NCBI GenBank assembly: GCA_002786355.1
Contig: PGCO01000002.1
Location: 579,582 to 643,581, forward strand
Length of the DNA: 64,000 bases
Direction of reading: 5' to 3'
Origin: Sediminibacterium sp. FEMGT703S
GTDB lineage: Bacteria; Bacteroidota; Bacteroidia; Chitinophagales; Chitinophagaceae
Position 1 is the first letter of the stretch; each line of letters begins with the position of its first letter. The translations under genes were made by a program, and so were the position numbers. The notes beneath the pieces were generated by a model. That model saw only the letters and a list, made by a program, of their open reading frames with translations. It searched no databases and was not told where the DNA came from. Below are positions 17,121-26,186 of this stretch, one piece after another.

Positions 17121-18152
17121 TTAAAACCTTACGGTAGGACATTTAACTGATCGGCCTAATGAACTAGAGAAAATTCCATGTTTTATGATAGATAATTCAT
17201 ATGCGCCTCTAGAAGCATTAAACCTATTGACCGACGAGATAGTAGCATCATAATTAACCGTAATTTTAAGATCATTTATCTGATACCCAACCATAGGAAT
17301 TATAGCATCCTTATTTCGATAATAAAGTCCAAGAATCATTTGTTGTTGTCCGTTTCCCCCTAAGTTTCTATTGGCATTCAATCCCATGACCAACTCATTG
17401 GTATTACCAACTGAACTAAAATAGATATTTGGATTTAATATCCATAAATCTTCCATTTTTATACTAGCATTCGCAAAAACATTATAACGTATTGGAACGC
17501 GCGCATCACTAATATTAGATGCAAAAAAACTTTCTTTAGGCCTATTCAAGTGCATTAAAGATACTCCAGCATTAAAATAAAAGTTTTCAGACGCAAAATA
17601 AGCATAGTTCAATCCCATATTTAAATCTAAATAGCCAACCTGACTAAATGCAAAAGGCTCATTAGAAGGAATAGAAACATCAAAAAATTGGCCATTCCAC
17701 TGATTGTCAAAATTCAGCTTTGAAATATCAACCCGCTTCGCAGTGATTCCAGCACTAAATCCGGCACTTAATAAACTATTATACCCCAACATTTGATGCC
17801 ATGCTAATGACAATGCTGCGCCAGTTGCTGATAATTGGCCAGCACCTGCAACATCTTTATTAATGGTTGCTCCAATGCCCATCCAACCATTTTCAAAACG
17901 GTTAGCAAACAATTTTGAATCAGCCCAAACTCCCATTGTTTTATATCCTGCACCAAAGGCAGACCAACTATTTCTATAATTTAGCCCTGCGCGATAATCA
18001 TAGTCAGGATTAAATCCGGTATTAGCTGGATTTACGAGCAGTGGAGCATTATAATATTGCGAATAACTCAATGCTTGTGCATTCGTTTTTTGATAACCAA
18101 TCACAATGGCCATCATCATCAAAAAATATTGTATCAATTTTATTTTAGCCAT
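17121..18152 (-). CDS. PorP/SprF-family outer-membrane protein (type IX secretion associated)
   Basis: A 343-residue protein with a signal peptide (LMMMAIVIGYQKTNAQA) and the PorP/SprF opening: SYSQYYNAPLLVNPANTGF, then YRAGLNYRNSW. The rest is alternating beta strands of a predicted outer-membrane barrel with four or five Gly/aromatic strand pairs. In Flavobacterium, SprF-like proteins help secrete particular T9SS cargo such as the SprB adhesin. Here the ATG overlaps the stop codon of the giant T9SS type B cargo gene (TAATG), so the two are almost certainly a cargo and partner pair. It may also be attached to the cell surface motility apparatus, but that is inference. Confidence 0.9.
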   Translation of the reverse strand: MAKIKLIQYFLMMMAIVIGYQKTNAQALSYSQYYNAPLLVNPANTGFNPDYDYRAGLNYRNSWSAFGAGYKTMGVWADSKLFANRFENGWMGIGATINKDVAGAGQLSATGAALSLAWHQMLGYNSLLSAGFSAGITAKRVDISKLNFDNQWNGQFFDVSIPSNEPFAFSQVGYLDLNMGLNYAYFASENFYFNAGVSLMHLNRPKESFFASNISDARVPIRYNVFANASIKMEDLWILNPNIYFSSVGNTNELVMGLNANRNLGGNGQQQMILGLYYRNKDAIIPMVGYQINDLKITVNYDATISSVNRFNASRGAYELSIIKHGIFSSSLGRSVKCPTVRF

Positions 18153-21100
18153 TATCGCAATAGGGTTATATCTCCTTTTTTAGTTGCTTTTTCTCTATCA
18201 CTAAACTCTAATTCTAAAGTATAATGATAAACTTCTTGTGGTTGCAGCTTGCCGTTATATTTACCATCCCACCCATCTGTAATACTGTTACTTACAAATA
18301 TCAAGTTTCCCCAACGGTTGTATATTTTCCAAGTCATTTTGGTGATGCCAAATCCGCGTACAAAAACTTTATCATTCACGCCATCCCCATTGGGTGTAAA
18401 AGCATTGGGGACATTAAACCCGGGTACAATCGTTATTGCAATTGGCGCACAACTGGTATCGGCACAGCCGGCATCATTGTAAGCGATTACACACGCATTA
18501 TAAGTTCCAGTTGCATTGTATAAATGTCGAACCAATGTGTCAGACCTTAGTGTATTCAGTGTATCTCCATCTCCAAAAAGCCATTTATACCTATTCGCTC
18601 CAAAACTATTATTCGTAAATGTAACTGGTGTATTGGCTTCTGTTGGATCTGGGCTAAAGCGAAAGCTGGCGGTTGGATTATCTCTTACACTAATAGGTAC
18701 AATAATACTGTCTGCAATATTGCAAGTAGAGGAATCGATTACTACCAATTTTACATTATAGATTCCAACAGCAGGATAAATATGTTGCGGTGAAGTGGCA
18801 GTAGAAGTATTACCGTCTCCAAAATCCCATCTAAAAGTTCTTCCTGCAAGTGATGTATTATTAAACACTGCTGTATAAGGCACACAGCCCAAAGAAGGTG
18901 TTTCAAATTGCGCTTTTACCAACGGAGAAATACGTATTTGTAAGGTTATACTATCTAACTCGTTACAGAAACTGGTATCAAGTAAAATCAATCGAACGTT
19001 ATAAGTACCCGCAGTAGCATATGTATGTGTTACTGGACCAAATGATGCAACACGTCTTGTTCCATCTCCAAAATCCCATCGGAAAGCATTTGTGCCAAAT
19101 GTTCTTGTTGCGAATGAATTATTATCAAATCGATAAGTCAACGATTCACATGGCAGTAATTTATTGGGTGTAAATGCCAATGTAGCTTCGTCTGATCTAA
19201 CTCGCATGGTTATAAAAGAAGTATCACTTATATTACAAGAAGCAGAATCAATTGCAATCAACCTTACTCGGTATACGCCAACATTATTGAATGTATGCGT
19301 TACAGAATTATTGGAAGTAGTCACTTCTGGCGAACCGTCATTGAAATTCCAACGATAAGTTTTGGCTAATTCCAAAGTATCAGAAAAAACAACGGTTAGT
19401 GGAACACAGCCCGAAGTATCGCGAGCTACACCATTAATAGCGGTTTTAATCCCACCACCTACACCAGCTAAATTAAATGCAATTTTGATGGCTAATAGGT
19501 TACAAGAGTTGCTTCTATTCGTGGTAGACCATGCACCTCCTGTTCCAACAATCGGCCTACTTGGATCACCAATTCTTTTACATGAACAAATCGATTGGTA
19601 AATGGTCCCATTCGGATCAAATCTACTAGTACCCCCATCTACGTGATCAGCAAATCCACCTGTTTGCCCAAAATAAGAACCATAAATTTGTCGCTGAGCA
19701 TCCCGCTCTAAAACAAAAAAATAAAAATCCGACCCATCAGTAGATGATTGGTAGGCATCACTTGTTGGAGGCGGCAAATTACTGAGCGGAGATGTTAAAA
19801 AGTTATTGATGGTACTACCACCCCATCCAGAAACATATACTCTACCACATCTATCAACCAAGAAAGCAGAAATAGAAAGACTTGGAGAAGAAGCAGTACT
19901 TAAACCAAAATTAGTAAAGTAAACATAGCCTGAAAGATCTGGTTGTAATTTGGCAATAAAATGTTTTCCTGCAGCCTGATTTGGATTGGCTGTATTATAG
20001 GGCGAATTAATGGGCGTAAAAACCCCCGTTGTAGTCCCAACAATATAGGGGAACCCTTGCCGATCAAACTGAATTCCAAAAATAATATCATCCCTATTTG
20101 TTCCTATATAGCTAGTGCTAATTAATGTGGAACCGTCTGTAGAAACAATGCTAATAAATCCATCTACAAAACCATTGTTATTTTGAAAACTGGCTATTGC
20201 ATTAGATCTCGCGGGCAAATCTGTACTGGCAGTTGCACCTGCAACATAGATATTATTATTCGCAGGATTAATGGCTAATACAAAAGCAGCATCATCATTA
20301 TTACCTCCTAAAAAACTAGAGAATAAAACCTGAGATAAACTAGCATTTAATTTAATCAGCACACCGTCTTGCATTCTTCTATCACTATTTGTTCTGGCTG
20401 CTCCAGGAGTTCGTTGAAAAGCGCCCGTTGAAGTAGGAAAATCAGCTGACTGTGTAACAGATGCTAGAATAATATTTCCCTGATTATCAAAAATGACTTC
20501 ACTTCTTGCATCATCGCCATAATTTCTTCTAGTTGTTTCTGGTCCTTGTGGATTATCGTAATTAGCTCTAATATTTATTCCATCTTTACCTATACCACCT
20601 ATTCGTAAAGAACCAATCAACGCGTTACCCCTACTATTAATTTTGGTTAAAGCAATATCAAAGTCTCCTCCGGCACCATACAGCGGCAAGGAACCTGCTA
20701 CAGTTGGATAACTCGTACCTGAAGAAGTTCTTCCAGCAATAACCAAGTTGCCTGCTGCATCAGCCACTAAGCTATGTGGCTGTTCATTACCTGTACCACC
20801 TAAATAAGTTGCATAAATTAAGCTGGTACCACCCGGCTCAAATTTTAAAATCCCCATATCATATCCATTCAGTCCAAATTCTGGAACACCACTTCTATAA
20901 GTGGTTTGAACCGCTCCATTGGTTACAGGGAAACCAGCACTAAATACAATACCCCCAGCATAAAAATTACCAAGGTTATCATAAGTTGCAGTAAATCCCC
21001 AATTGTCTGCAGTACTTCCTGAATAACTGATAAATACAGGCTGTGGATCTATTACTAATGTACTATTGCGATTATATTGATTGTCTAATTTAAACTTGAC

Positions 21101-21820
21101 TAAATTCCCTTTTACTTCATAGGCACAATCAATTTCTTTTCTTTCGCCATTGGTTACTTGATAAGTATAAGGCACTGTTTCTTGCAAAGTACCTACTGAT
21201 GTTTTGATTTGTAAGGCTCCATTCTTTATACTCAACCCATCTGAACCTTCTACAAATAAAATCACTTTATTAGGGTCTCCACCCGGATGAACAATGATAT
21301 CATATTTTAATACACCATTGTTTGTATAATAGCGTACGTCTATATTCGGATACATGTTTTTATACGTTACCGATTGAAAAGTCTTACAATCGGTTGCCCA
21401 TTTATTCGGGTCGTTACCTATAAAATAGTTACTAACTCCCCCTAATGGTTTTTCTCTGATAATGGTTGGACTGGGATTGGCATTTAAAAATTTCACTTCG
21501 TAGGCATGAGAACGTAGGATTAAATCACGCTCTCCGTTTTCCCCGAATTTTGGAGTAATATCTGATTTTTTTTCAGCTGATGAATGGCCTGTATGAAAAT
21601 GCCTAGAATCGGCTATAGCTGCGTAATCATCTACATTATGCTGTAATACTCTGTATCCATTTTTCGTTAAAGCAAATGCGCTAGAAGACAGTTCGCTTTT
21701 AAACTGAATAGTATTTGGCCACTGCCCTTTATTTTCAATAAAATCAAGGTAACCTTGTGCATTTAAGCCAAGCATTCCTATTAAAAAAACGACTATTAAT
21801 CCTATTGATTTCAATACCAT
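18152..21820 (-). CDS. Giant secreted protein with beta-propeller-like repeats, four PKD domains and a T9SS type B sorting domain
   Basis: A 1222-residue surface or secreted protein. A signal peptide (LIVVFLIGMLGLNAQG) is followed by the DUF7948-like start (YLDFIENKGQWPNTIQF). About residues 255-760 hold SBBP-type repeats, recognised by recurring YLGGTGNEQPHSLVADAAGN-like units, that suggest a propeller. Four PKD domains follow at about 800-1130, each with a WxFGDG-type core (RWNFNDG, RWDFGDG, RWDFGDG, KWLFGDG). The end (VPNAFTPNGDGVNDKVFV to the last residue) is the gliding-motility-associated type B C-terminal domain that directs export through T9SS. It begins 9 bp after recG and is coupled to the PorP/SprF-like gene. 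Its ligand is unknown; adhesion or polymer binding is plausible. Confidence 0.93.
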   Translation of the reverse strand: MVLKSIGLIVVFLIGMLGLNAQGYLDFIENKGQWPNTIQFKSELSSSAFALTKNGYRVLQHNVDDYAAIADSRHFHTGHSSAEKKSDITPKFGENGERDLILRSHAYEVKFLNANPSPTIIREKPLGGVSNYFIGNDPNKWATDCKTFQSVTYKNMYPNIDVRYYTNNGVLKYDIIVHPGGDPNKVILFVEGSDGLSIKNGALQIKTSVGTLQETVPYTYQVTNGERKEIDCAYEVKGNLVKFKLDNQYNRNSTLVIDPQPVFISYSGSTADNWGFTATYDNLGNFYAGGIVFSAGFPVTNGAVQTTYRSGVPEFGLNGYDMGILKFEPGGTSLIYATYLGGTGNEQPHSLVADAAGNLVIAGRTSSGTSYPTVAGSLPLYGAGGDFDIALTKINSRGNALIGSLRIGGIGKDGINIRANYDNPQGPETTRRNYGDDARSEVIFDNQGNIILASVTQSADFPTSTGAFQRTPGAARTNSDRRMQDGVLIKLNASLSQVLFSSFLGGNNDDAAFVLAINPANNNIYVAGATASTDLPARSNAIASFQNNNGFVDGFISIVSTDGSTLISTSYIGTNRDDIIFGIQFDRQGFPYIVGTTTGVFTPINSPYNTANPNQAAGKHFIAKLQPDLSGYVYFTNFGLSTASSPSLSISAFLVDRCGRVYVSGWGGSTINNFLTSPLSNLPPPTSDAYQSSTDGSDFYFFVLERDAQRQIYGSYFGQTGGFADHVDGGTSRFDPNGTIYQSICSCKRIGDPSRPIVGTGGAWSTTNRSNSCNLLAIKIAFNLAGVGGGIKTAINGVARDTSGCVPLTVVFSDTLELAKTYRWNFNDGSPEVTTSNNSVTHTFNNVGVYRVRLIAIDSASCNISDTSFITMRVRSDEATLAFTPNKLLPCESLTYRFDNNSFATRTFGTNAFRWDFGDGTRRVASFGPVTHTYATAGTYNVRLILLDTSFCNELDSITLQIRISPLVKAQFETPSLGCVPYTAVFNNTSLAGRTFRWDFGDGNTSTATSPQHIYPAVGIYNVKLVVIDSSTCNIADSIIVPISVRDNPTASFRFSPDPTEANTPVTFTNNSFGANRYKWLFGDGDTLNTLRSDTLVRHLYNATGTYNACVIAYNDAGCADTSCAPIAITIVPGFNVPNAFTPNGDGVNDKVFVRGFGITKMTWKIYNRWGNLIFVSNSITDGWDGKYNGKLQPQEVYHYTLELEFSDREKATKKGDITLLR

Positions 21821-21829
21821 CTATTTAAG

Positions 21830-23992
21830 TTACGAAATTTTACTCCACCCATGTTTCAATTGTTGAGCTGCTAAATAATCTTTTAACATTGCATTCTCAG
21901 TTGAATCTAAATACAAATCTTGTTCCACAATTTCTGCTGCTTTTTCCTTTGCCTTTTCTAGTAATGCTTTGTCATTAACAATACTAGCCAACTTAAAGTT
22001 CAAAGCACCACTTTGTCTGGTTCCCTCTATATCACCAGGACCTCGCATTTCAAGGTCTTTCTCTGCAATTTTAAAACCATCATTGGTGGCGCACATTATA
22101 TTGATACGTTCTTTAGCTTCTTTGCTTGCTTTGCTACCCGTTAATAAAATGCAAAAACTTTTTTCGCTTCCTCTTCCTACCCTTCCCCTAAGCTGGTGTA
22201 ATTGAGACAATCCAAATTTTTCGGCGCTTTCAATTACCATAACCGATGCATTTGGTACGTTCACACCAACTTCTATCACAGTGGTACTCACCATTATTTG
22301 TGTATCGCCTTTTACAAAACGTTGCATATTGGCCTCTTTCTGTTCTGCTGGTTGTCTTCCATGCACCATACTAATTCGGTAATTGGGCTCAGGAAAAAAA
22401 CTTTTTACTTGCTCATAGCCTTGCATCAAATCTTCATAACTCAATTTCTCGCTTTCTTCAATAAGCGGATAAATAAAATATGCCTGTCTGCCTTTTGCAA
22501 TTTCTTCTTTTACAAAGCCCATCACACTGGCTCTGGCCATTTCATTTCTATGGACCGTAGTAATGGGTATTCTTCCTGGGGGGAGTTCATCCATCACACT
22601 ATATTCTAAATCTCCATAGGCTGTCATTGCCAATGTTCTAGGGATTGGCGTTGCGGTCATCACCAAAACATGAGGAGGAATCACCGCTTTTGTCCATAGT
22701 CTTGCACGTTGTGCAACACCAAACCGATGTTGTTCATCTACAATTACCAATCCCAAATTTTTGAATTGCACTTTATCTTCTATAATCGCATGTGTGCCTA
22801 CCACAAAATGAATGGTGTCTTCTTGTAAGCCTTTTAAAATTCTTCTTCGCTCTGCTGTTTTAGTACTACCTGTTAACAGTGCTATTTCTAAAGGCATTTC
22901 TTTTAATAAACTCGTTAAACTTTGGTAATGCTGTTGTGCTAATATTTCGGTGGGGGCCATTAATGCACTTTGATAGCCATTATCTGCAGCCAATAACATA
23001 CTCAACATTGCCACAATCGTTTTTCCACTTCCAACATCTCCTTGTAACAAGCGATTCATTTGCCTGCCCCTTGCAGTATCTTGTCGTATTTCTTTAATGA
23101 CTCTTTTTTGTGCGCCTGTTAAAGCGAATGGGAGATAATGCTGGTAAAAATCATTAAAATTAGCACCCACTTTTTCAAAAACAACTCCTTTACTGAAACT
23201 ATTTCGCTGCAGCCGAACCAACTGCAATCTAACTTGTGCAATAAAAAATTCCTCAAACTTTAAACGCTCCATCGCTTTTTTAAAGTGTAAATCAGATGTA
23301 GGAAAATGAATACCAGCAAAAGCTTCATATCGGCCCAATAACTTCAATTCTTTCAACACATTTACTGGAATATTCTCTGGCAAATCATTTGGGGTTAATT
23401 GTTGAAGCAGGGTATATGTAAATTTAGCCAGCTGTCTTCCATTCAAACCCCTTGCTTTTAATTTTTCTGTGGAAGGATATACAGGCTCTAAAAATGCTGC
23501 ACCCCCCATTTTAGCAGGCACAAATACTTCTATTTCTGGATGTACCATTTGTGCTTTTCCATTAAAAAAAGTTGTTTTGCCAAAAACCAAATAATCTGAA
23601 CCTACATATAAACTTTTCTGCACCCAGTTAATTCCTTGGAACCAGGTTAATTCAAGAACTCCAGATGCATCTCTTATTTGTGCAACCAATCTTTTGGCCC
23701 GTTTTTCTCCGATTACATCAAATTGAATTAATCTTCCTGCAACTTGTATATATTCTGTTTGAAAATTAATATCACTGATTTTGCTAACCTTGGTTTTGTC
23801 TATATGCCGGATGGGATAGTGTTGCAATAAGTCGTTAAAAGTGAACAACTCCAGCTCTTTCTTAAGCATATCAGCCCTAAGCGGTCCAACCCCCTTAAGG
23901 TATTCAATAGGCGAAGCGAGTATGGTATTTACAGCTGAAATAATGATAATAATATGGTTCCGGCTACAATTTCCGATTTCTTTTGATGCCAA
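21830..23992 (-). CDS. recG: ATP-dependent DNA helicase RecG
   Basis: A superfamily 2 helicase that remodels stalled replication forks and Holliday junctions. The wedge domain (SPIEYLKGVGPLRADMLKKEL, then HYPIRHIDKT) is followed by Walker A in LLQGDVGSGKTIVAM, DEQHRFGVAQR, TATPIPRTLAM and the C-terminal QLRGRVGRG and RGPGDIEGTRQSG. About 700 residues of homology. The start is unclear: no ATG or GTG lies between the family's normal start (near 23920) and the trpS start. TTG at 23992 is chosen here; the longer ATG at 24067 would lie inside trpS. ATT codons near 23950 are another option. It leads the transcript with the giant T9SS protein. Confidence 0.93.
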   Translation of the reverse strand: MASKEIGNCSRNHIIIIISAVNTILASPIEYLKGVGPLRADMLKKELELFTFNDLLQHYPIRHIDKTKVSKISDINFQTEYIQVAGRLIQFDVIGEKRAKRLVAQIRDASGVLELTWFQGINWVQKSLYVGSDYLVFGKTTFFNGKAQMVHPEIEVFVPAKMGGAAFLEPVYPSTEKLKARGLNGRQLAKFTYTLLQQLTPNDLPENIPVNVLKELKLLGRYEAFAGIHFPTSDLHFKKAMERLKFEEFFIAQVRLQLVRLQRNSFSKGVVFEKVGANFNDFYQHYLPFALTGAQKRVIKEIRQDTARGRQMNRLLQGDVGSGKTIVAMLSMLLAADNGYQSALMAPTEILAQQHYQSLTSLLKEMPLEIALLTGSTKTAERRRILKGLQEDTIHFVVGTHAIIEDKVQFKNLGLVIVDEQHRFGVAQRARLWTKAVIPPHVLVMTATPIPRTLAMTAYGDLEYSVMDELPPGRIPITTVHRNEMARASVMGFVKEEIAKGRQAYFIYPLIEESEKLSYEDLMQGYEQVKSFFPEPNYRISMVHGRQPAEQKEANMQRFVKGDTQIMVSTTVIEVGVNVPNASVMVIESAEKFGLSQLHQLRGRVGRGSEKSFCILLTGSKASKEAKERINIMCATNDGFKIAEKDLEMRGPGDIEGTRQSGALNFKLASIVNDKALLEKAKEKAAEIVEQDLYLDSTENAMLKDYLAAQQLKHGWSKIS

Positions 23993-24016
23993 CCATAAAA
24001 AACCAATCACTATATT

Positions 24017-24024
24017 TATCTTCG
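24017..24024 (+). promoter_or_regulatory. TAnnTTTG-like box before trpS
   Basis: TATCTTCG, one mismatch from TAnnTTTG, ends 5 nt before ATG 24030. The arrangement is the same as at lptG and tgt. The -33 half is not evident. Confidence 0.4.
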
Positions 24025-24029
24025 CCCGT

Positions 24030-25040
24030 ATGGAAAAAGAGGTTGTTGTAAGTGGAATTCGGCCCACCGGATTCCTTCACTTAGGTAATTATTTTGGCGC
24101 TATGCGTAATTATGTACGCATGCAAGACGATTTTAATTGTTATTTCTTTGTGGCCAACTGGCATAGTTTAACCACACACCCAGATACCAAAGAATTAAAA
24201 AATAGTGTGTACAGAGTGATTGCAGAAAATATTGCTTGTGGATTAGACCCACAAAAAGTGGCATTTTATGTGCAGAGCGATGTGCCTGAAATTGCAGAAC
24301 TCTATTTGTACTTAAATATGCTTTCTTATAAAGGAGAGCTAGAAAAAACAGTAACTTTTAAAGAGAAGGTAAGAATGCAACCAGAAAACGTAAATGCTGG
24401 ATTGCTTACCTACCCTGTATTACAGGCTGCTGATATCATTATTCAAAGAGCGGTGAAAGTTCCTGTTGGTAAAGACCAAGAGCAACATTTAGAAATGGCC
24501 CGAAATTTTGCAGATCGTTTTAACTATCGATACGGAGAAGTGTTCCCTTTACCCTATGCATTTAATTATGGGGACGAATTAATTAGAATCATGGGATTAG
24601 ATGGGAATGGCAAAATGAGTAAGAGTGAAAATCAAAACGCAACAATTTACTTAGCAGACGATGACGAACTGATTAGAAAAAAAATCATGAAGGCCAAAAC
24701 CGATCAAGGACCATTAGAGCCCAACGCTATAAAACCTGATTATATTCAGAATTTATTTACCATGATGAAATTGGTAAGTAGTGCCGATACAGTAGCCAAA
24801 TTTGAGGCAGATTTCAATGCCAGTTCAAATGGAAATTGTATCATTCGATACGGTGATATGAAGAAGCAATTGGCAGAAGATATGGTATTATTTATTAAAC
24901 CCATCAGAGAGAAAGCTTCAGACCTTTTAGGAAATCCAGCTGAGTTACACAGAATAATCAAGCAAGGAGCTGATAAGGGCAGAGCTAGAGCTGCTGAAAC
25001 TTTAAAAATGGTTAGAGATGCAGTGGGTTTAAATTATTAA
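24030..25040 (+). CDS. trpS: Tryptophan--tRNA ligase
   Basis: A 336-residue class Ic aminoacyl-tRNA synthetase that charges tRNA-Trp. The N-terminus VVVSGIRPTGFLHLGNYFG contains the HIGH-type motif (HLGN, residues 17-20), and GNGKMSKSENQNATI carries KMSKS. Length is typical of the bacterial enzyme. The ORF is open another 63 codons upstream, but that part has no homology, overlaps recG and would bypass the canonical start, so ATG 24030 is chosen. It starts 37 bp from the proposed recG start on the opposite strand and probably heads a transcript with the kinase and acidic protein genes. Confidence 0.96.
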   Translation: MEKEVVVSGIRPTGFLHLGNYFGAMRNYVRMQDDFNCYFFVANWHSLTTHPDTKELKNSVYRVIAENIACGLDPQKVAFYVQSDVPEIAELYLYLNMLSYKGELEKTVTFKEKVRMQPENVNAGLLTYPVLQAADIIIQRAVKVPVGKDQEQHLEMARNFADRFNYRYGEVFPLPYAFNYGDELIRIMGLDGNGKMSKSENQNATIYLADDDELIRKKIMKAKTDQGPLEPNAIKPDYIQNLFTMMKLVSSADTVAKFEADFNASSNGNCIIRYGDMKKQLAEDMVLFIKPIREKASDLLGNPAELHRIIKQGADKGRARAAETLKMVRDAVGLNY

Positions 25041-25102
25041 ATCATAAACCACCAAAATCAGATTAGTTTACTTAAGTTGCGACACTTTAATAGAATCTAC
25101 CA

Positions 25103-25738
25103 ATGGCAAAACCTAAAAAACCAAAGCACGTAGCAATAGCAGGAAATATTGGTGCGGGCAAAACAACTTTAACAGAAATGTTGAGTAAACATTATCGCTG
25201 GATACCCCAGTTCGAAAATGTAGATACCAACCCGTATCTAATGGATTTTTATGAGGACATGCCACGTTGGAGTTTCAATTTGCAAATTTATTTTTTGAAT
25301 AGCAGATTGAATCAGCTGTTAGATATACAACATGGAACTGAAACAGTTATCCAAGATAGAACCATCTACGAGGACGCGAATATTTTTGCTCCCAACTTAC
25401 ATGAAATGGGATTAATGAGTAAAAGAGATTTTGATAATTATTATCAATTTTTCCAAACACTAAAAACAATGGTACAGCCTCCCGATTTATTAATCTATTT
25501 AAAAGCATCTGTACCTACATTGGTTTCTCAAATACAAAAAAGAGGCCGAGAGTATGAAGAAAATATTCGTTTAGATTATTTGAAAAAACTAAATGAGTAT
25601 TATAATAAATGGATTGATGGCTATAAAGAAGGTCAGCTGTTAATCATTGATTGTGATAAAAATAAATTTGCTGAAAATGAGGAACAATTTGGCGAAATTA
25701 TTAGCAAAGTAGATGGAATGTTATTTGGACTTTTTTAA
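25103..25738 (+). CDS. Deoxynucleoside kinase (dAK/dGK/dCK family)
   Basis: A 211-residue kinase that phosphorylates deoxynucleosides in the salvage pathway. The P-loop is GNIGAGKT at residues 14-21, followed by FENVDTNPYL, the ERS/DRS-type motif QDRTIYEDANIF (catalytic Asp-Arg region) and the arginine-rich lid QKRGREYEENIR. Sequence is closest in style to the bacterial deoxyadenosine/deoxyguanosine kinases. Base specificity cannot be set by eye. It lies 62 bp after trpS and 17 bp before the next gene. Confidence 0.9.
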   Translation: MAKPKKPKHVAIAGNIGAGKTTLTEMLSKHYRWIPQFENVDTNPYLMDFYEDMPRWSFNLQIYFLNSRLNQLLDIQHGTETVIQDRTIYEDANIFAPNLHEMGLMSKRDFDNYYQFFQTLKTMVQPPDLLIYLKASVPTLVSQIQKRGREYEENIRLDYLKKLNEYYNKWIDGYKEGQLLIIDCDKNKFAENEEQFGEIISKVDGMLFGLF

Positions 25739-25755
25739 TCGGTACTAACCAAAAT

Positions 25756-26118
25756 ATGAATTACGAAGAACTAGTAAAAAATCATTCAGGAGAGTTAATA
25801 GAAAAATTGGTAACCCATGTTGTTAGCCAAGACCCAGTTGAAGTATTGTTCAATTTTGAAGACAACGATCAATGGGCAATTGTAAGCATGCACCAATATG
25901 AGGAAGACTTAGAAATATCACTTAGGATGCATTCCAATCAAACAATTGATTTATTCGTGGGATATTATGATGATGAAGATGAGTTTCATGAAATAGTGCA
26001 TGTATTAACCGAAACTGAATTAGAACAATTACCCGATGGATTAAAAAAAGTGATGCGCAAAGTGGTAGACGACGAAAAAGGCATGCGTTTACCGGGCAAC
26101 TTTTTATCGGCAAAATAA
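25756..26118 (+). CDS. Small acidic protein of unknown function
   Basis: No family is recognised. The 120 residues are strongly acidic, with no signal peptide or membrane helix, so a cytoplasmic protein is expected. The centre reads as alternating beta strands (VEVLFNFEDNDQWAIVSMHQ, then LEISLRMHSNQTIDLFVGYY) followed by an acidic loop (YDDEDEFHEI) and a helix (LPDGLKKVMRKVVDDEKG). It starts 17 bp after the kinase gene and ends at the shared terminator, so it is probably co-transcribed with trpS and the kinase. Coding is supported by the tight spacing and by no overlapping alternative. Confidence 0.72.
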   Translation: MNYEELVKNHSGELIEKLVTHVVSQDPVEVLFNFEDNDQWAIVSMHQYEEDLEISLRMHSNQTIDLFVGYYDDEDEFHEIVHVLTETELEQLPDGLKKVMRKVVDDEKGMRLPGNFLSAK

Positions 26119-26147
26119 AAAAGCCTCCCTCTTTTCAAAAGGAGGCT
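26116..26147 (-). terminator. Terminator between the acidic protein gene and pckA
   Basis: Stem AGCCTCC/GGAGGCT with a 12-nt loop that can pair further. On the minus strand it is followed by TTTTTT, so it ends pckA; it may also help end the convergent plus-strand transcript. Confidence 0.85.
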
Positions 26148-26186
26148 CATTAGGCAAACAATCGCAAACCTTTTAGCAATCAATAG

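Noticed and set aside
18224..19601. Several plus-strand ORFs opposite the giant T9SS cargo gene.
   Set aside because: They lie antisense to the PKD repeats and their residues mirror the repeated codons.
23841..24029. A 63-codon N-terminal extension of trpS.
   Set aside because: It is not part of the TrpRS fold and overlaps recG; the canonical start VVVSGIRPTG is preceded by ATG 24030.
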